DNA of 64,000 bases from Aphelenchoides besseyi. Lineage: Eukaryota > Nematoda > Chromadorea > Rhabditida > Aphelenchoididae. Shown here piece after piece: positions 1 to 11,640 of the stretch (its first letter is position 1; every line of letters begins with the position of its first letter). The position numbers and the translations under genes were made by a program. Below the pieces are notes generated by a model that saw nothing but the letters and a program-made list of their open reading frames with translations, had not been told where the DNA came from and searched no databases. The DNA is taken from positions 2,976,001 through 3,040,000 of the forward strand of contig JAMPIQ010000003.1 of the NCBI GenBank assembly GCA_024699855.1, given 5' to 3'.

Positions 1-247
1 TACCTCGAATAGCGTACTCTTCGAGGACCACTCAGCTACAAATGATGCTTTCTGGGAGATCTACGACCATTAAATACTGGTTGACGGCACCCAAGCCTGA
101 CCTCCAGCTACGAGGACCGCGAGGTGTTTTCTTTCTGAACAAAACACTCACATCACAGATCATTGTTTCGCGGCGTCCCAATCACCAATTAATGAATAGT
201 ACAACTCAAAACAAACTTTAAGGTAAAACAGAAGATGCGATATCCTT
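1..247. repeat. Direct repeat, left copy (edge of window)
   Basis: These 247 bp match 25363-25608 in the same orientation with only about four differences (one substitution near 94, one near 179, and a short change around 218). The match begins at the very first base, so the true repeat probably extends further left. It stops abruptly near 247. In the right-hand copy the repeat covers an intron/exon boundary of an unidentified minus-strand gene, so this copy is likely a partial duplication of that gene rather than a mobile element; no terminal inverted repeats are seen. Confidence 0.9.
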
Positions 248-522
248 TGGGAACGCTTCGCTTCTGATAGAAAATTTCAAATCACCAGTGAGTGACTCCG
301 GGGATTCTATATTCATCAGTTAATATGATACAATCAGACCAACTAAGGGTTCTGAGATCTTCGAAAACGGTTGTTATTGATTTGGAAATATTCAAAACAC
401 AGGAATGAGTAACATTCTTTTAGCTGATGAATTGGGAATCACGGTTTCTGCGACAATACCAACATGACGGCAATTGTCCATTACATCGCTCAACAATACG
501 ACTATCTTTGTCGTAAAATGTC

Positions 523-1407
523 TCAAGTTGTGTTCACAAACTTCCAAGCTTTGTAAGTGTAGAATGCGGCCACCGTAACCCAAATAAACGCAAAGACAAG
601 ACCGCCGTAAAAGAAAAAATTGCACCAAAATCTCCTGAAAGCAAGAGTATGAGATGTTTTTGGGATCATACTATTGCTTAAAATTCTACTGATTCTAACT
701 CAGTTATATCAACAGCATACATGAAATACTTGAGGTCATTATTTTGCCGCCAATTTTTGTTCAATTGTGAAATGTAGAATTCGTCACCACATTCTTTTGT
801 TTGATAGATGCAACAACCAATGAGATGCCAGTGAACATTCCACTTGCAATTGTCAAGACCAAAACTCTCAGCAAATGCAATAGCGATGTTTCGCTTCTGA
901 AATTCGTCATTGTACACGTGCGAAAATGAACGTGACTCTAATTAGGCAAAATAATGAGACCAAAGATTGCACCCCGGTAGCTCATAATGTGACAAATTAC
1001 CTTGTTAGAATATCATGCCTGAACTTATAAAGGGCACCGAAGGTGAAAAGACCGTGCCTAGTGACAAACCGTGTGGAAGAGCAAAAATGGGGTATAACGA
1101 CGGACTAAGACGTTGTTTAAGACCTCGCGGTAGAACGTACATTATTCCACGCTTCACGATCAGTTGATGTTGTGTAGCTAATTCAGTAAATGCAAAAAAA
1201 GCCGTCGAAGATACCTGCAGCGATAAACAAATAAGAGTAAGACGGCAGTTTTTTTCCAACCGTGTTGAATGCCGACAATATCAAGAGCATGTTCGCCAAC
1301 AATTCGAAAATAGTACCGGTCGTATCCGTAAGCCAATAAAGATCATATCCAGTCGACATGTATTCAACGGTTGCACTCAAAGAGTTTTGTTGAGTAAGAA
1401 GCGACAT
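523..1407 (-). CDS. Hypothetical membrane protein gene (model incomplete)
   Basis: I do not recognise this gene. Reading the minus strand from an ATG at 1407-1405 gives a hydrophobic stretch (residues about 33-62, LLANMLLILSAF core) and then a GT..AG intron near 1220. A convincing protein-like block at 917-690 is rich in Cys and aromatic residues (CKWNVHWH, CCIYQTKECG). A last exon after an acceptor near 629 can encode a transmembrane helix (GGLVFAFIWVTVAAFY) ending at a stop at 525-523. The phases of the middle exons do not all agree, so either a splice site is misplaced or the gene is damaged. It lies next to the left-edge repeat. Exon content and end are inferred; confidence is low. Confidence 0.35.
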
Positions 1408-2375
1408 TTTGAGATTCGCAAACTGAGCTCTGCAGCCGGTAACAACGTGCTTTTAAACCTTAGTCGATGTACGAGCAAACCATGGAATCCGTGAAATAAA
1501 TGTTTCGCCAAAGTTTCTCGGGACTCAATTAAGCGTGCCAATTCGACGGTGTAAAATTTCCTGTATATTACGCTAAATATCAAGTGGTTTGCGTGTATCT
1601 GACTATTTTTTGATGTTAAAAACGAACACACGAATTCTACCGGAAATTATAAACGTTATGTTCAATAGGAAGTTTTACGTCAAATTCAAACTCACAGTAA
1701 GACTATTAATCTCATGAGCTAAACACACGTTAATTGAATTCATGAGTCCTGTAGAAAGCAATCTTATAATTAGAGATGATTCCTGAAAAAAGTCTCATGA
1801 GTAACGGTTCATCTCCAGGAACTCGACTTCTGATGATCATACGAATTTCGGTCTCTAAACGTTGACAAAACACACTGCTTTCCAGCTACTAACCAGCGTT
1901 CTAGAGAAGCCGCTAGTCTAATTCTCATGTTGAGAGCGAGATAACTAACGTTCACGCGTCTTAACGTTGCCACCCGCCTTGCTGTTGAATGCAATTTGAG
2001 CGTAATTGTCACTTGCAATAGTTTCTAATTAGATTGTAACAAATGTTTGTGAAATGAACCCTTCGAATTCAAGTATAGCATCGTTATAATTAAAGTTATT
2101 GTTCGAATTCTCGAAATCGTTTTTCCTCTTGACGTTAATCGAAAAGTAGTCGTAGGGTTTTATGAGCAGATACGCTCTCCACCATTCGAATGCTTATTTA
2201 ACATGGGATTGTGTTCATCAATTTGGTTTCATTGAAAGACGATAACATTCCCAGAGGACATCAAATCGCAGTTTGCGCTCCAATGGACGCGCACACTTCG
2301 AGTTCACTCGACGAAGCTCGTTACTTACATTTCGTTTGGTTTCCCATATTATTCTGAGCATTTCAATGGTTGGTC
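1408..2375. other. Intergenic, no gene recognised
   Basis: About 970 bp between the hypothetical minus-strand gene and the TXNDC11-like gene. Open frames are short and without family motifs. It should contain the divergent promoters of both genes, but no specific element can be named. Confidence 0.5.
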
Positions 2376-5300
2376 ATGTTCGATAGTGATGCTGAAGCAG
2401 ATACGACCACACCGGACGAAAATTCAACTGCTGAAAACGAGGAAAAGAAATCGAAAAAAGCGAATCGAGAGATCAAGACCGTCGATCAGTTGGTTGACAA
2501 ACTAATCAAATCGGTCTTCCGTGACGGAATCTGTGAAGCTGTACAGACGCTGAAGCAGAAGCCTCAAAAACGTAAGTGTTTTCTTCTGTATCTCAAGCCA
2601 TTTTGCTTCTGAAAAGGACCAGTGCACTCATTCATTTTGACTACGTGGACTTTTTTGGCTAAAAACCAAACGACAAAACAGGCGAAATGTTTGCTTTTAA
2701 TTCCAATCTGCCAATTCCTTGAATTTTGTTTACTTCAATTTATCTGCTTGTTCTTAGGTTCCAATTACCGAACGATTATGGAAGTCGGTCTTTTGACGAT
2801 CATTGCACTTCTTGCCGCCATGTTCAGATACTCTGAGTAAGATGCTTTTCGGTTTTTTAAATGTGATTTTAGTTTGGTGGAGAGCAAACTTGCAGTTCGT
2901 GGACCACCACAGCCTCGACGTTTTTTCCATCGAAATTCGAGTGTCATCGACTATTTTCGCGGCGACGGAGCATCTTATGCGGAACTGTACAATCAGGCCG
3001 ATCTTACCGTTCTAATGTTCTACGCTCCATGGAGTTTACATTCGATGGAAGCAAGAACACAGTTTACGGAAGTGGCGGCAAAGCTAAAGAACTTCACAAA
3101 CGTGAGATGATTTTTGGTTGATTTCGAGTACATCATTTTTAGATCAGATTTGTTGCTGTCAACTGTGATATCGGATTGTGTAAACAAACGTTAAAGTTAT
3201 ACTACTACCCGGTGATTGTTGGATTAACAACCGTCAACACGGCGGTGATATACGAAGACTCGCCAACGGCCGAATTGCTTCTCAGGTTTGGTATTCTCAC
3301 ATCTATGTGTTAGTTTGTTTTTTCAGTTGGGTTACTAAACTGATGTTTCCACTACATCAAGTGATTTCGATTGACGATCCACTTTTGACAACCACGAATT
3401 ACGATCGAATAGTTTTGGCTTATTTGCCTTTGAAGGTGAGTTCAAATTGAACACTTTGTAAGAATCCGAGTGTTTTAGGACAACGGTGAATTGACGCGTG
3501 AATTTAACGTCTACAAATTAGCTGCTATGAGATGCAAAGGTTTCTCAATTGACAAGATGCTTTCACATTCATGTTTGTAGATCGTGTGTTGTTTTGTGTA
3601 ACCGTTGATGTTGGTGTTGCTGCTTATTTCGGCCTTCATCGAGAAGGATTCAAACTGTTGAACAGACAAAATGTAACACATATTCATCGTGATATTTCTG
3701 CCGCGAACATATTAGAAACAATCAAAAACGACTTGGTTGCTAGGAGGTCCGATCATGTTCAGTGGGTCTCTCGAGAAAGTGAGTACTCTTTTTGTTGGTC
3801 GAAATAACTGGAATTCAGCGGATGATGATGGCGGGAAATCTGTCAAATTGCATTTGTTATTGAGTGAAAGTGGCAATTTGATTGTCTTATTCACAACTCC
3901 CGTCTATCAACAGCAAACGAGTGCGAATTTGGAAAATCTAAGACTGGTTGAGATTTCCATTTTAGCATCAGCTTATTAATGTTTTCAGATGGCACGATCC
4001 TACACAATCTGTGATTTTGTTTCTTCTCCTGTTGCTTCCTATTCCAATTGGGCTAACGAGCTTTCGTTCCAACATAAACAATCGTGTAACTCGAATGAAT
4101 TGGAAACGACATCATGTTGCAATTACATTCAACATCAGAAACTGTGCAAATCAAGGCCTACAGGATACTTAAAATTGATTGGAAGTTCGACCAAATGTTC
4201 ACTTTTATCTCAAGTTCACAGATCAGGTTGGAGCTTTGAGTAAAGTTTCTATTATAGAGTTGGTCGTTTAGGCAAATTGACTGAACATTGTTGTCAGGAA
4301 AAGACACTGAGATTGTCGTCAAAACAGCAAATGCACTGTCTGTTTCGCAGTTCTTATGAACACCAAACATTCGATCAGAAGACTGTGAATTTAAAGTCTC
4401 ATGGTTTGGCATGTAAAACGAATCGAACGGTTAATTTTATTGCAATGGACAAGCGTTTTGCCGGCTATTTCATGAAGACATGGAATCTGAATTTGACTGA
4501 AAAATCAGATGTCGATCACTTGGCCATCATTTCAACATACGACGATGCGGTTTTCAGCACACCGATTGAGGGTGGAATGTAAGTTTTCGAAGTCGTTTGT
4601 TTTGTGACGATTGTCGATTCAGAGAATTCATGGACGAGTTCTTGGCTGCTTACTCTAACGGATCGTTGATTCCGAATGTTTTCGACGAGACGGTTCGCGG
4701 CAGTTTTTTCAATCAAGTACCCGAGGAAGTTGTTTCAACAGACGATCATGACGACGAATTGTGTGAAATCGAACGCTTAACGGCCGCAGATTTTCGATCA
4801 ATAATACTGAACGATGTAAGAGAATCATGACTGAATTGCACACAAATTGTTTGTTTTAGACGAATCGTGTTTTCAGCGCAGTTGTTTTCTTTTCGGGTGG
4901 GAGTGGTCATGGACCATCAATGGCCGTGAATTACATACTACAAACAGTTAAACGTGAATTCGCCGCATTCGACTCGCTAGTACGATTCTTCATCATTGAT
5001 GTGTCAAGAAATTCGTTGCCATGGGCTTATGTCTTCGACTCATTACCGTCTTTGATGTTTTTTCCGGCGATACCATTTCCTCAAACACAATCATCGTTAT
5101 TTCCACGTGAACTTCCGTTTACAATCCCCAATCTAATGGCGTTCGTTTTGGCTCGTGCCCAACCGGAACTACGATTTCGCGTCGCATTGCGAGCTTGTTC
5201 ATCTGCGTGTTTGACTGTGAATCGTCAACGAGTTCATCAATTCGAGTCGGCAGTTCGCTCAAATCTACGCACTCTGTGGTTGAGCAAACGACGATATACG

Positions 5301-5626
5301 CATGCTAAAGGTTCGAAACAAATCGACTTCTTGTTGAGAAGGTAAGTGAACGATATTCGATACTGGTCATTTTACTGTGCGGATTGTAAATGACAACCAT
5401 ATACTTAACGCTAATACACTTCATTTCTAGGCGTCGACTTCAACTTAACGCTGCTCGTTACTTACAAAACGTCTTACGGATGCTTCAAACCCATCGATCT
5501 GATGGAAACGTTCGTCTAAGTGCCAAAACTGAGTCGTTGATTGTCGAAGATTCGCTCTTGTTGAGATGGTTGATAGCCAATAATTTTGGTCAGAATTTTA
5601 ATTCCCATCATTCGTTTGATTTATGA
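2376..5626 (+). CDS. Thioredoxin domain-containing protein 11-like (TXNDC11/EFP1 family)
   Basis: Thirteen exons (2376-2571, 2758-2836, 2873-3101, 3143-3285, 3327-3435, 3479-3539, 3581-3778, 3819-3946, 3989-4226, 4272-4578, 4623-4815, 4860-5341, 5431-5626) join in frame to 852 codons. After a charged N-terminus there is one transmembrane helix (about residues 68-90, VGLLTIIALLAAMF). A thioredoxin fold follows (VLMFYAPWSLHSMEA), in which the usual CxxC is replaced by W-S-L-H. A second thioredoxin-like unit in exon 12 contains FSGGSGHGPSM and LPWAYVFDSLPSLMFFPA, a pattern I associate with TXNDC11. TXNDC11 family members are ER membrane proteins implicated in redox handling of secretory clients; that role is known for the family and inferred here. 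A poly(A) signal AATAAA follows near 5668. The start is the first ATG in frame; no upstream acceptor fixes it. Confidence 0.8.
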
Positions 5627-5943
5627 ATTCACTTAATAAGCAATTCGGGTGTTTTTCTTGTATTTTCGAATAAAACGAGTATAAAGTCGATGGCCGTCAT
5701 TTGACAAAAATATCGTATAAGACATTTGAAGTTCGCGGGGTGTGCAGACAAATTACGAAACTGATCGAGAAAATGTTTGCAATCAATCGCAATAATCGAG
5801 TTCTCGTTTGCTTTGAGCTTCCGTCTGACCGTTGCGGCAACTGAAGCCTCTCGCCCTTTTATTGCTTTTGAGTTTGACACTGTTGGATGGTCGTATTTTA
5901 GTAGTTGACGAAAACTCCTTCGATTAATCTGAGTACTTTCAGC
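5627..5943. other. Intergenic with poly(A) signal
   Basis: The 317 bp hold the AATAAA of the upstream gene (near 5668). A minus-strand open frame here has no recognisable motif and no ATG. ATTTTAG/CTTTCAG acceptors just before the next ATG at 5944 could be trans-splice sites of the downstream UGT gene. Confidence 0.5.
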
Positions 5944-7836
5944 ATGAAGTCACTGCTTCTCGTCTTCTTGATCGTTCACGGTGTCAGTAGTCTCAAGATT
6001 CTGTTGTACAATCCGAAAACTTCGAGGGTTAGTTTACGTTGTCAGTTGTTCGATTTGCTTTTTAGTCTCATGTTGGTTTCGTTAATACGATCGCCGATGT
6101 TTTGATTGATTCCGGTCATGAGGTCGTTTCGTATATGCCCTCACTCGACAATCATTTCGGAGATTCGTTGCATCACAAACGATCTCGAGTGATTACTCGT
6201 GAATCGGACTTCATGGAAAAAACGAAAGATCTACGAATGAGACGAATGGAACAAGACGCATGGGACGATGAAGCAACGGCTTTTGCGTTGATGGAAAACC
6301 TCTCCAATTTGGGCGACGTCTATCGAATTCATTGTGAACATCAGCTCAACGACACAAAACTCCTGGATCAATTACGTGAAGAGAATTTCGATATTGCAAT
6401 GACGTATGATTCAGCACAATAGCCGATAATTCCAACTACTTTCAGAGAGTTCTTTGATGTTTGCGGCGTTTTACTTATCAACAGAATTGAAATTAAGAAG
6501 TACATCGTTCTTTACAGTTCGATTCTGCCGTCTGTTCACGGAGCAAAGTATGGAATTCCAGTCAGTGTCCTGAGAGTATTTGCTTGTAATTAGTTTGATT
6601 GCAGACACTTGCTAGTTTCGTGCCCGAATTTCATCCGCCTCACGCTCCACCCTACAACTTCTATGAGCGACTATTAAACCAACTTCAATACTACATTTCG
6701 TATATTAGTATCGGCTGGAGATTCGTCGATAAAGTTGCCGGAGTACTTCCTGAAGTAGATGTTGATGTAAGACAAAATGGTTATTAATTGCGAAACTCGG
6801 TTTTAGGATCTTTTGATCAAAGCTCAATGCTATTTCGTCAACAGTCCAGAATATGTCGATTTTACTAGACCGACATTTTCGAAGGTCGTTCATATTGCGG
6901 GGATTGGAATGAAGAAAGCAATGAATACAAGTCATCAATTGGAAGAGGTAATGCAACACACAATTGACTAACTAAACTCTTTACAGAAGTATTTACAAGC
7001 TTTCAACAAGTCAGAATTGGGCGTAATTTACATCTCCTTCGGCTCTGTTGCTTATCTTCACTCGAGTCCTGATCATATCAAATATGCCTTCCTTGAAATC
7101 TTCTCTATGTTTTCCAATATCACATTTCTGGTGAAATACGAGGAGCCCAATGAGCCATTATTCAAGAAGTATACTAATGTCATTGTCGACAAATGGATGC
7201 CACAACGTCTGATTTTGGGTAACAGACAAAGTTGAATGCTATTAAATGCGAATGATTCAGCCCAGAAATCCAAACTTCTCGCTTTCCTATCACATGCAGG
7301 AATGAACAGTATTAGTGAAGCCACGTACTCAGGCGTTCCACTGATTGTCGTCCCACTTTTTGCCGATCAGCCACGAAACGCCGAAATGATTCGTCATAAA
7401 AAAGTTGGAGTTGTGATTGAGAAGGGGAATTTCTCGGCCATTTCGCTGAATGATGCCATCCGTTCAGTTGTCTACGATCCAATGTACCTTTCAAATTACA
7501 ATCGAATCTTCATAGATTGGGTTTCAGGTACAAAGAAAACGCTCAGAAGTTGGCCAAACTGATTCAAGCACAACCGCTTAGTCCTGAAGAACAATTGATC
7601 AAATACACGGAACTTGCTGCCGAATTCGATCTCCACGAGACGTTCAGTTTGCCCGGACACAATTTGTCAACATTCGTAAGTTTCCAATAAGTGAGTTGTG
7701 ATAAACTGGTAATCTACAGGTGTTCTACAACCTAGACGTTCATTTTCTCATATTTTTCTTGCCCATCGGGTTAATTTATATTGTTTGTTATCTTTGTTGC
7801 AAATGTTATTATTTACGCAAACTCAAAAAAGATTGA
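5944..7836 (+). CDS. UDP-glycosyltransferase (UGT1 family, nematode type)
   Basis: Nine exons (5944-6027, 6066-6403, 6446-6560, 6605-6766, 6807-6947, 6987-7218, 7261-7483, 7528-7675, 7720-7836) give a 519-aa protein, the normal size for the family. It has a signal peptide (MKSLLLVFLIVHGVSS). The donor-sugar half begins VIYISFGSVA. The UGT signature region is LSHAGMNSISEA..VPLIVVPLFADQPRNA; the usual H-x-G-G-N of the signature reads SHAGMN, with the His kept. A C-terminal membrane anchor (FLIFFLPIGLIYIVCYLCC) ends in a lysine-rich cytosolic tail (RKLKKD), typical of ER-lumenal UGTs that conjugate lipophilic compounds to sugar nucleotides. A second UGT lies at 8493-10383 on the other strand with the same domain order but clearly different sequence, so the duplication is not recent. 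Substrate is unknown. Confidence 0.93.
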
Positions 7837-8100
7837 AAGCGCACTAACCATTTTCCAATTTCTCGTGTTTGTAACTTGTTTTTTCCTCAGTCTCTACGAT
7901 TGAATAAACTTCTAAACCAAGTGAAGCAGATGTGTTCATTTCGTTGCCTTCAATTCTGACTAATTGTCACAGAGAACTTGATTAGTGATAAGCATTCATT
8001 AAACATGGCGATTACAATTAATTAAACGCTCCATTAGATAAAAAACAACGTAATCTGTTCGTTTGCTTCTCAGTTTCCATTTTTGTTTTCAACTTGAAAG

Positions 8101-8426
8101 ATGCTACCAATGACTCGGCAAATTCTCTTCGTATGTCTTTTATTTACCGTTCAATACGTTACCCATGCCCTTAGATGCTACACAGGGTTAGTTCTTTCAC
8201 AGACGCATATAATGAGGTCAAATTAAGAGATCCGGATCTTACGGTGCAAACCGATTGCGACAAGTCGGTGACCTTCTGTGCAACATACCAAGATTATGTG
8301 TATTCTGACATCTATTTCTACTGCGACAACACAAATTTGTGCTCAGCTGGTGGTTTCACGAACACCACTTCGTATGGACTCACCTGTTGCTCAACAGATT
8401 TGTGCAACACTCTAAAATCCATTTGA
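8101..8426 (+). pseudogene. Ly6/uPAR-like small secreted or GPI protein, reading frame interrupted
   Basis: An ATG at 8101 opens a clear signal peptide (QILFVCLLFTVQYVTHA) followed by LRCYTG, the expected start of a Ly6 domain. The rest of the domain is in another frame from about 8200: DC..FC..YC..NLCSAGG..TCCSTDLCN, ending at TGA 8424-8426. No ordinary intron joins the two frames. The GT..AG candidates at 8187 (16 nt or 30 nt) run into stops. A 43-nt intron (GTATGT at about 8131 to CTTAG at 8173) keeps the frame but deletes the signal peptide core and first Cys. A 17-nt removal would restore everything but would lack a GT donor. It is therefore either a frameshifted pseudogene, a sequencing error, or a gene with an unusual splice. 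It sits between two inverted UGT genes. Confidence 0.65.
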
Positions 8427-8492
8427 TCTTTTTAAGCAGATTCTCGTGATTGTCCATAAGTTCCGATTTATATAAATCAAGGCAACAACTAT

Positions 8493-10383
8493 CTATCTCG
8501 ATTTCTTCAAATCATTACGTTTCTTGGTGGTCAATTTCCGTCTAATGAAAAGGAGCAATTGGAACGATGCAAAAACAAATGTAAAGATCAACAAAAGAAA
8601 AAGAACAAAAATGTCGTAGTTGTTGTACGTGAACCAATTCAAATGGCGACCGTACATATCCAAATTGGTTCCAACATCAAATCGAGCAGCATGTTCACTG
8701 TATCTGACCAATCTTTCTTCTTGACTAAATGGCTTGTTGAGCATCATGAAGCTTAGTTCTTGAGCTCGTTTTCGATAGCTAAAAAATATTTGATTAGTGA
8801 TTTTGCAGCACGTATACCTTGGATCATCGAGAACTTTACTCAGTGCACTGGTAATAACATGGGCATCCAAAGCAAATTTGTTCAATTTCACTCCAACTCC
8901 TCGAGACTCAACCATTGCAGTATTTCGCTTAACAGTCGAGTTAAAGTTGTGACATACTCGCTTACCGTTTGATCAGCGAAAAGTGGAATACAAACGACTG
9001 GAACCGCCTTGAACGCAAGTTGCATCAACGAATTTAAACCGCAGTGTGAAATCATTGCCAACAGACGTGAATTTGACAAAAGCTCTGTTTGAGGTACCCA
9101 TGACAATATGCGAAGGTTTGATGGCAAATCAAAATCGGGTTCTTTTTCGTACTTCCAAATGAATGTAACGTCTGGAAACCGTTGAATTGCTTCAACAAAC
9201 GCTTGTTTTGTATTGATGTCCATTGCATAACTACTGGCTATTGTCCCAAAAGAAATCAAAACACATCCACGACGTGAATTTTCACAAGCATCTTTTATTT
9301 CCTAAACACTGTTTTTCGATTGTTTTCTTCCAACTTACTGGACTCAATTCATCCTTTGTTTTTTGGGTATCACGCATATTCAATCCTCCAATGTAGACAA
9401 TCTTGGAAGATATTGGCATGAGGAAATCGTAGTGCTCGTCAAGATTCACGAAAACATATTGGGATCGCGCTAAAACTTCTTGGTAGTCGGCCATATCGGA
9501 CGGAAATGCACGAGCAGTTTCTCCAAGATGATTGCCAATGACTTGGTATTTGTATATGTAATGGCTTGCTATGTTTGTAATTCGCTCCCACATGCTCATT
9601 TTTTCCGTTGTTGAACTGACAAAGCTCGCTATGAAGACCTACTTAATTTCTTAAAATCATTAAAGTACCTGGTACAAACGATAATGGAAGAGAAATTCCA
9701 AAAAATTCCAGTTCACTGGTCATTGGAAATGAAAACACGAGGTTGTACTTTCTAATTCCAGCTTTGTGAAACAAAGCAAAACCGCACCTGAAATGTGTTG
9801 ACCTACAAATTTCTGCTTAATTTTCCTACATATCGAAGCTTTCACTCAAACCTACAATTCAACTAAAACAATTGACCAAAGGGGAATAACAAACCAAGAT
9901 CGAAATTTTCATTTCGAAGCGTTTCAATCAGTTTCTCATCTTTTAGTTGATCTGCAACAGAAATGCAATTCAACATAAATCTTAGTACCTACCTTCGCAT
10001 GCCAATCGAAACTCCTCACCTAAACCGGCAAACAGTTGAATGCCTTCAAAATAGCTTTGATGATTGATAAGCCACGCATCTTTGTGCATATCTTCAACTC
10101 GGAAATCTGACCGATATCCACGTTTTCGTGTTAACACACGAGACAACTTGGTGCCCGTTAAATTACACGAAAAACTCAATTGAGGACAATAGTTTACCTA
10201 CGGCTATAAATGAAGTGTAGTTTGACTTGAACTCACAACTTCGTGACCTGCCGCAGCCAATGTGTCAGCTATTTGGCCCATAAAAAGAACTTGTGAGCGA
10301 CCAAAACATGGGTTGTAAATCAAAAACTTTAATGCAGAAACATTCAAACAAATAAGCGATAGAAAGTTGAGAAATAAACGCAT
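8493..10383 (-). CDS. UDP-glycosyltransferase, second copy
   Basis: Nine exons on the minus strand (10383-10237, 10197-9993, 9951-9895, 9851-9830, 9787-9676, 9638-9339, 9301-8966, 8927-8818, 8778-8493) join to 524 aa. The protein has a signal peptide (MRLFLNFLSLICLNVSA), LISFGTIASSYAMD, the signature block ISHCGLNSLMQLA..VPVVCIPLFADQT and a C-terminal transmembrane helix (FVLFLLLIFTFVFASFQLLLF) with a basic tail (RRKLTTKKRNDLKKSR). Exon 4 is only 22 nt, but it is needed to complete the motif ESFDMCGFALF. The exon 5 donor is uncertain: the canonical GT at 9675 is used here, while the family pattern SFVPG would favour a junction a few bases later. Its job is presumably ER conjugation of lipophilic substrates, as for the upstream UGT. 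Confidence 0.92.
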
Positions 10384-10698
10384 AGTCGAACTGACAAAAT
10401 TGTTTGATCTCTCCTATTGAATGTTGTCAAATAGCGCACTATTAAACACTAAATGAGTAATTGAAGTCTAGTTCGTAGTTTGTCAAAACGCCCTTCATTA
10501 CAAATGACCATCAAACCTTCAATCGTTAAACTTTCTCCAAATTTTGTTTAGCAAAACTTGCGCAAACGGTGATTGGAAGTTTGAGTTGATTTGTAGCGAT
10601 CTTCCAAAATCAAAGGATCAAACATCAGTTTATAAATCAATCAATATGGTTCGATAGAAGAAATTGAATGCATAAGTTTATTAACAACAAGTGCTTGA

Positions 10699-11328
10699 TC
10701 ACTTGTACAAGTCAAATTTGATGAGTTTAGCCAAATCGGTAGTAACAATCGTCCATTGTTTGCTAGTAATTGCTTTTTGACAAGCCTCCATTGTACTTTT
10801 AATTTTGGCCGGTGCAATTTTGTTGGCTTGAGTCCAGACGGCATCAAGAGTATCGGTTTTGGATTTGCCACTTTTAGCCACTTTTTTGGACTTCTTTTTT
10901 AACTAAAAAGCATGCTACTCAAGAGCTTCAACCAATCACTTACTTTCGTGCACACTTTTCCGGCGACCTTGTAAATCGTGTCGCTCAATTTATTGACAAC
11001 GGAATCGAACTCATTTCCCAGATCGCTTTTTAGTTTGTTGTACATGGACAAGAAACTCGCTGACTGTGTCGCGGTCACTACATTCATGACTTTGTCTTTG
11101 GCATCTAAACAGAAGGTTTAACGATAAAAACTTATTTGTACCCTCAGTAATGTTAGCGTTCGGTTTTTGAGCGTAAACATCATCGCCGATCACAGTCAGG
11201 ACTTGAATTAATTGGGATTTTGTAAAAAAATCTGTGAGTTTGTCGTTCACTAGTTGAGCTGTATCTTGTTGGGTCGTCGAAAAAGCCCCAATAACCAAAA
11301 GAAACAAAGCAAGAACGTGTCGATACAT
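10699..11328 (-). CDS. Small secreted Lys-rich helical protein, unknown family
   Basis: Three exons (11328-11142, 11104-10944, 10902-10699) give a protein of about 184 aa. The first ATG opens a signal peptide (MYRHVLALFLLVIGAFST). The mature part is mostly charged amphipathic helix (NDKLTDFF, MYNKLKSDLGNEFDSVVNKL) with two cysteines and a lysine cluster (LKKKSKKVAKSGKSK) at the start of exon 3. The size and helical, signal-bearing layout resemble small nematode secreted families such as DUF148/SXP-RAL-2, but I see no diagnostic motif and do not assign it. The gene lies 141-440 bp from neighbours on the same strand, possibly one transcription cluster. Confidence 0.75.
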
Positions 11329-11640
11329 CGCAACGAAATGGGAGACCGCCACGTTTGTTCCAACGCCTCTTACTCGAAGGTTTTATAGCAATCGGATGAT
11401 GATTCTGATCTAATCGGGCGTAATCTCTTTTTAATGGCCGTTCAATTGTTGACCTTTTTCGCGTTCTTGTTATGTTCATAGAAGGATTAATGGAATGATT
11501 CCATAGAAACTCTGCACAAAATGTTAGTTGAACTTATTTACGTGATTAACGGAAAACCCACTAAACGGATTTTGTTCTTTAATCGCTTAGACTTGTAACA
11601 AATAAAAGTACAGAACTCTCTTTTCACAACCAGTAATTGT

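Noticed and set aside
5629..5880. 83-codon minus-strand frame between TXNDC11-like and UGT genes
   Set aside because: No ATG start and no motif; it overlaps the 3' flank and poly(A) signal of the upstream gene.
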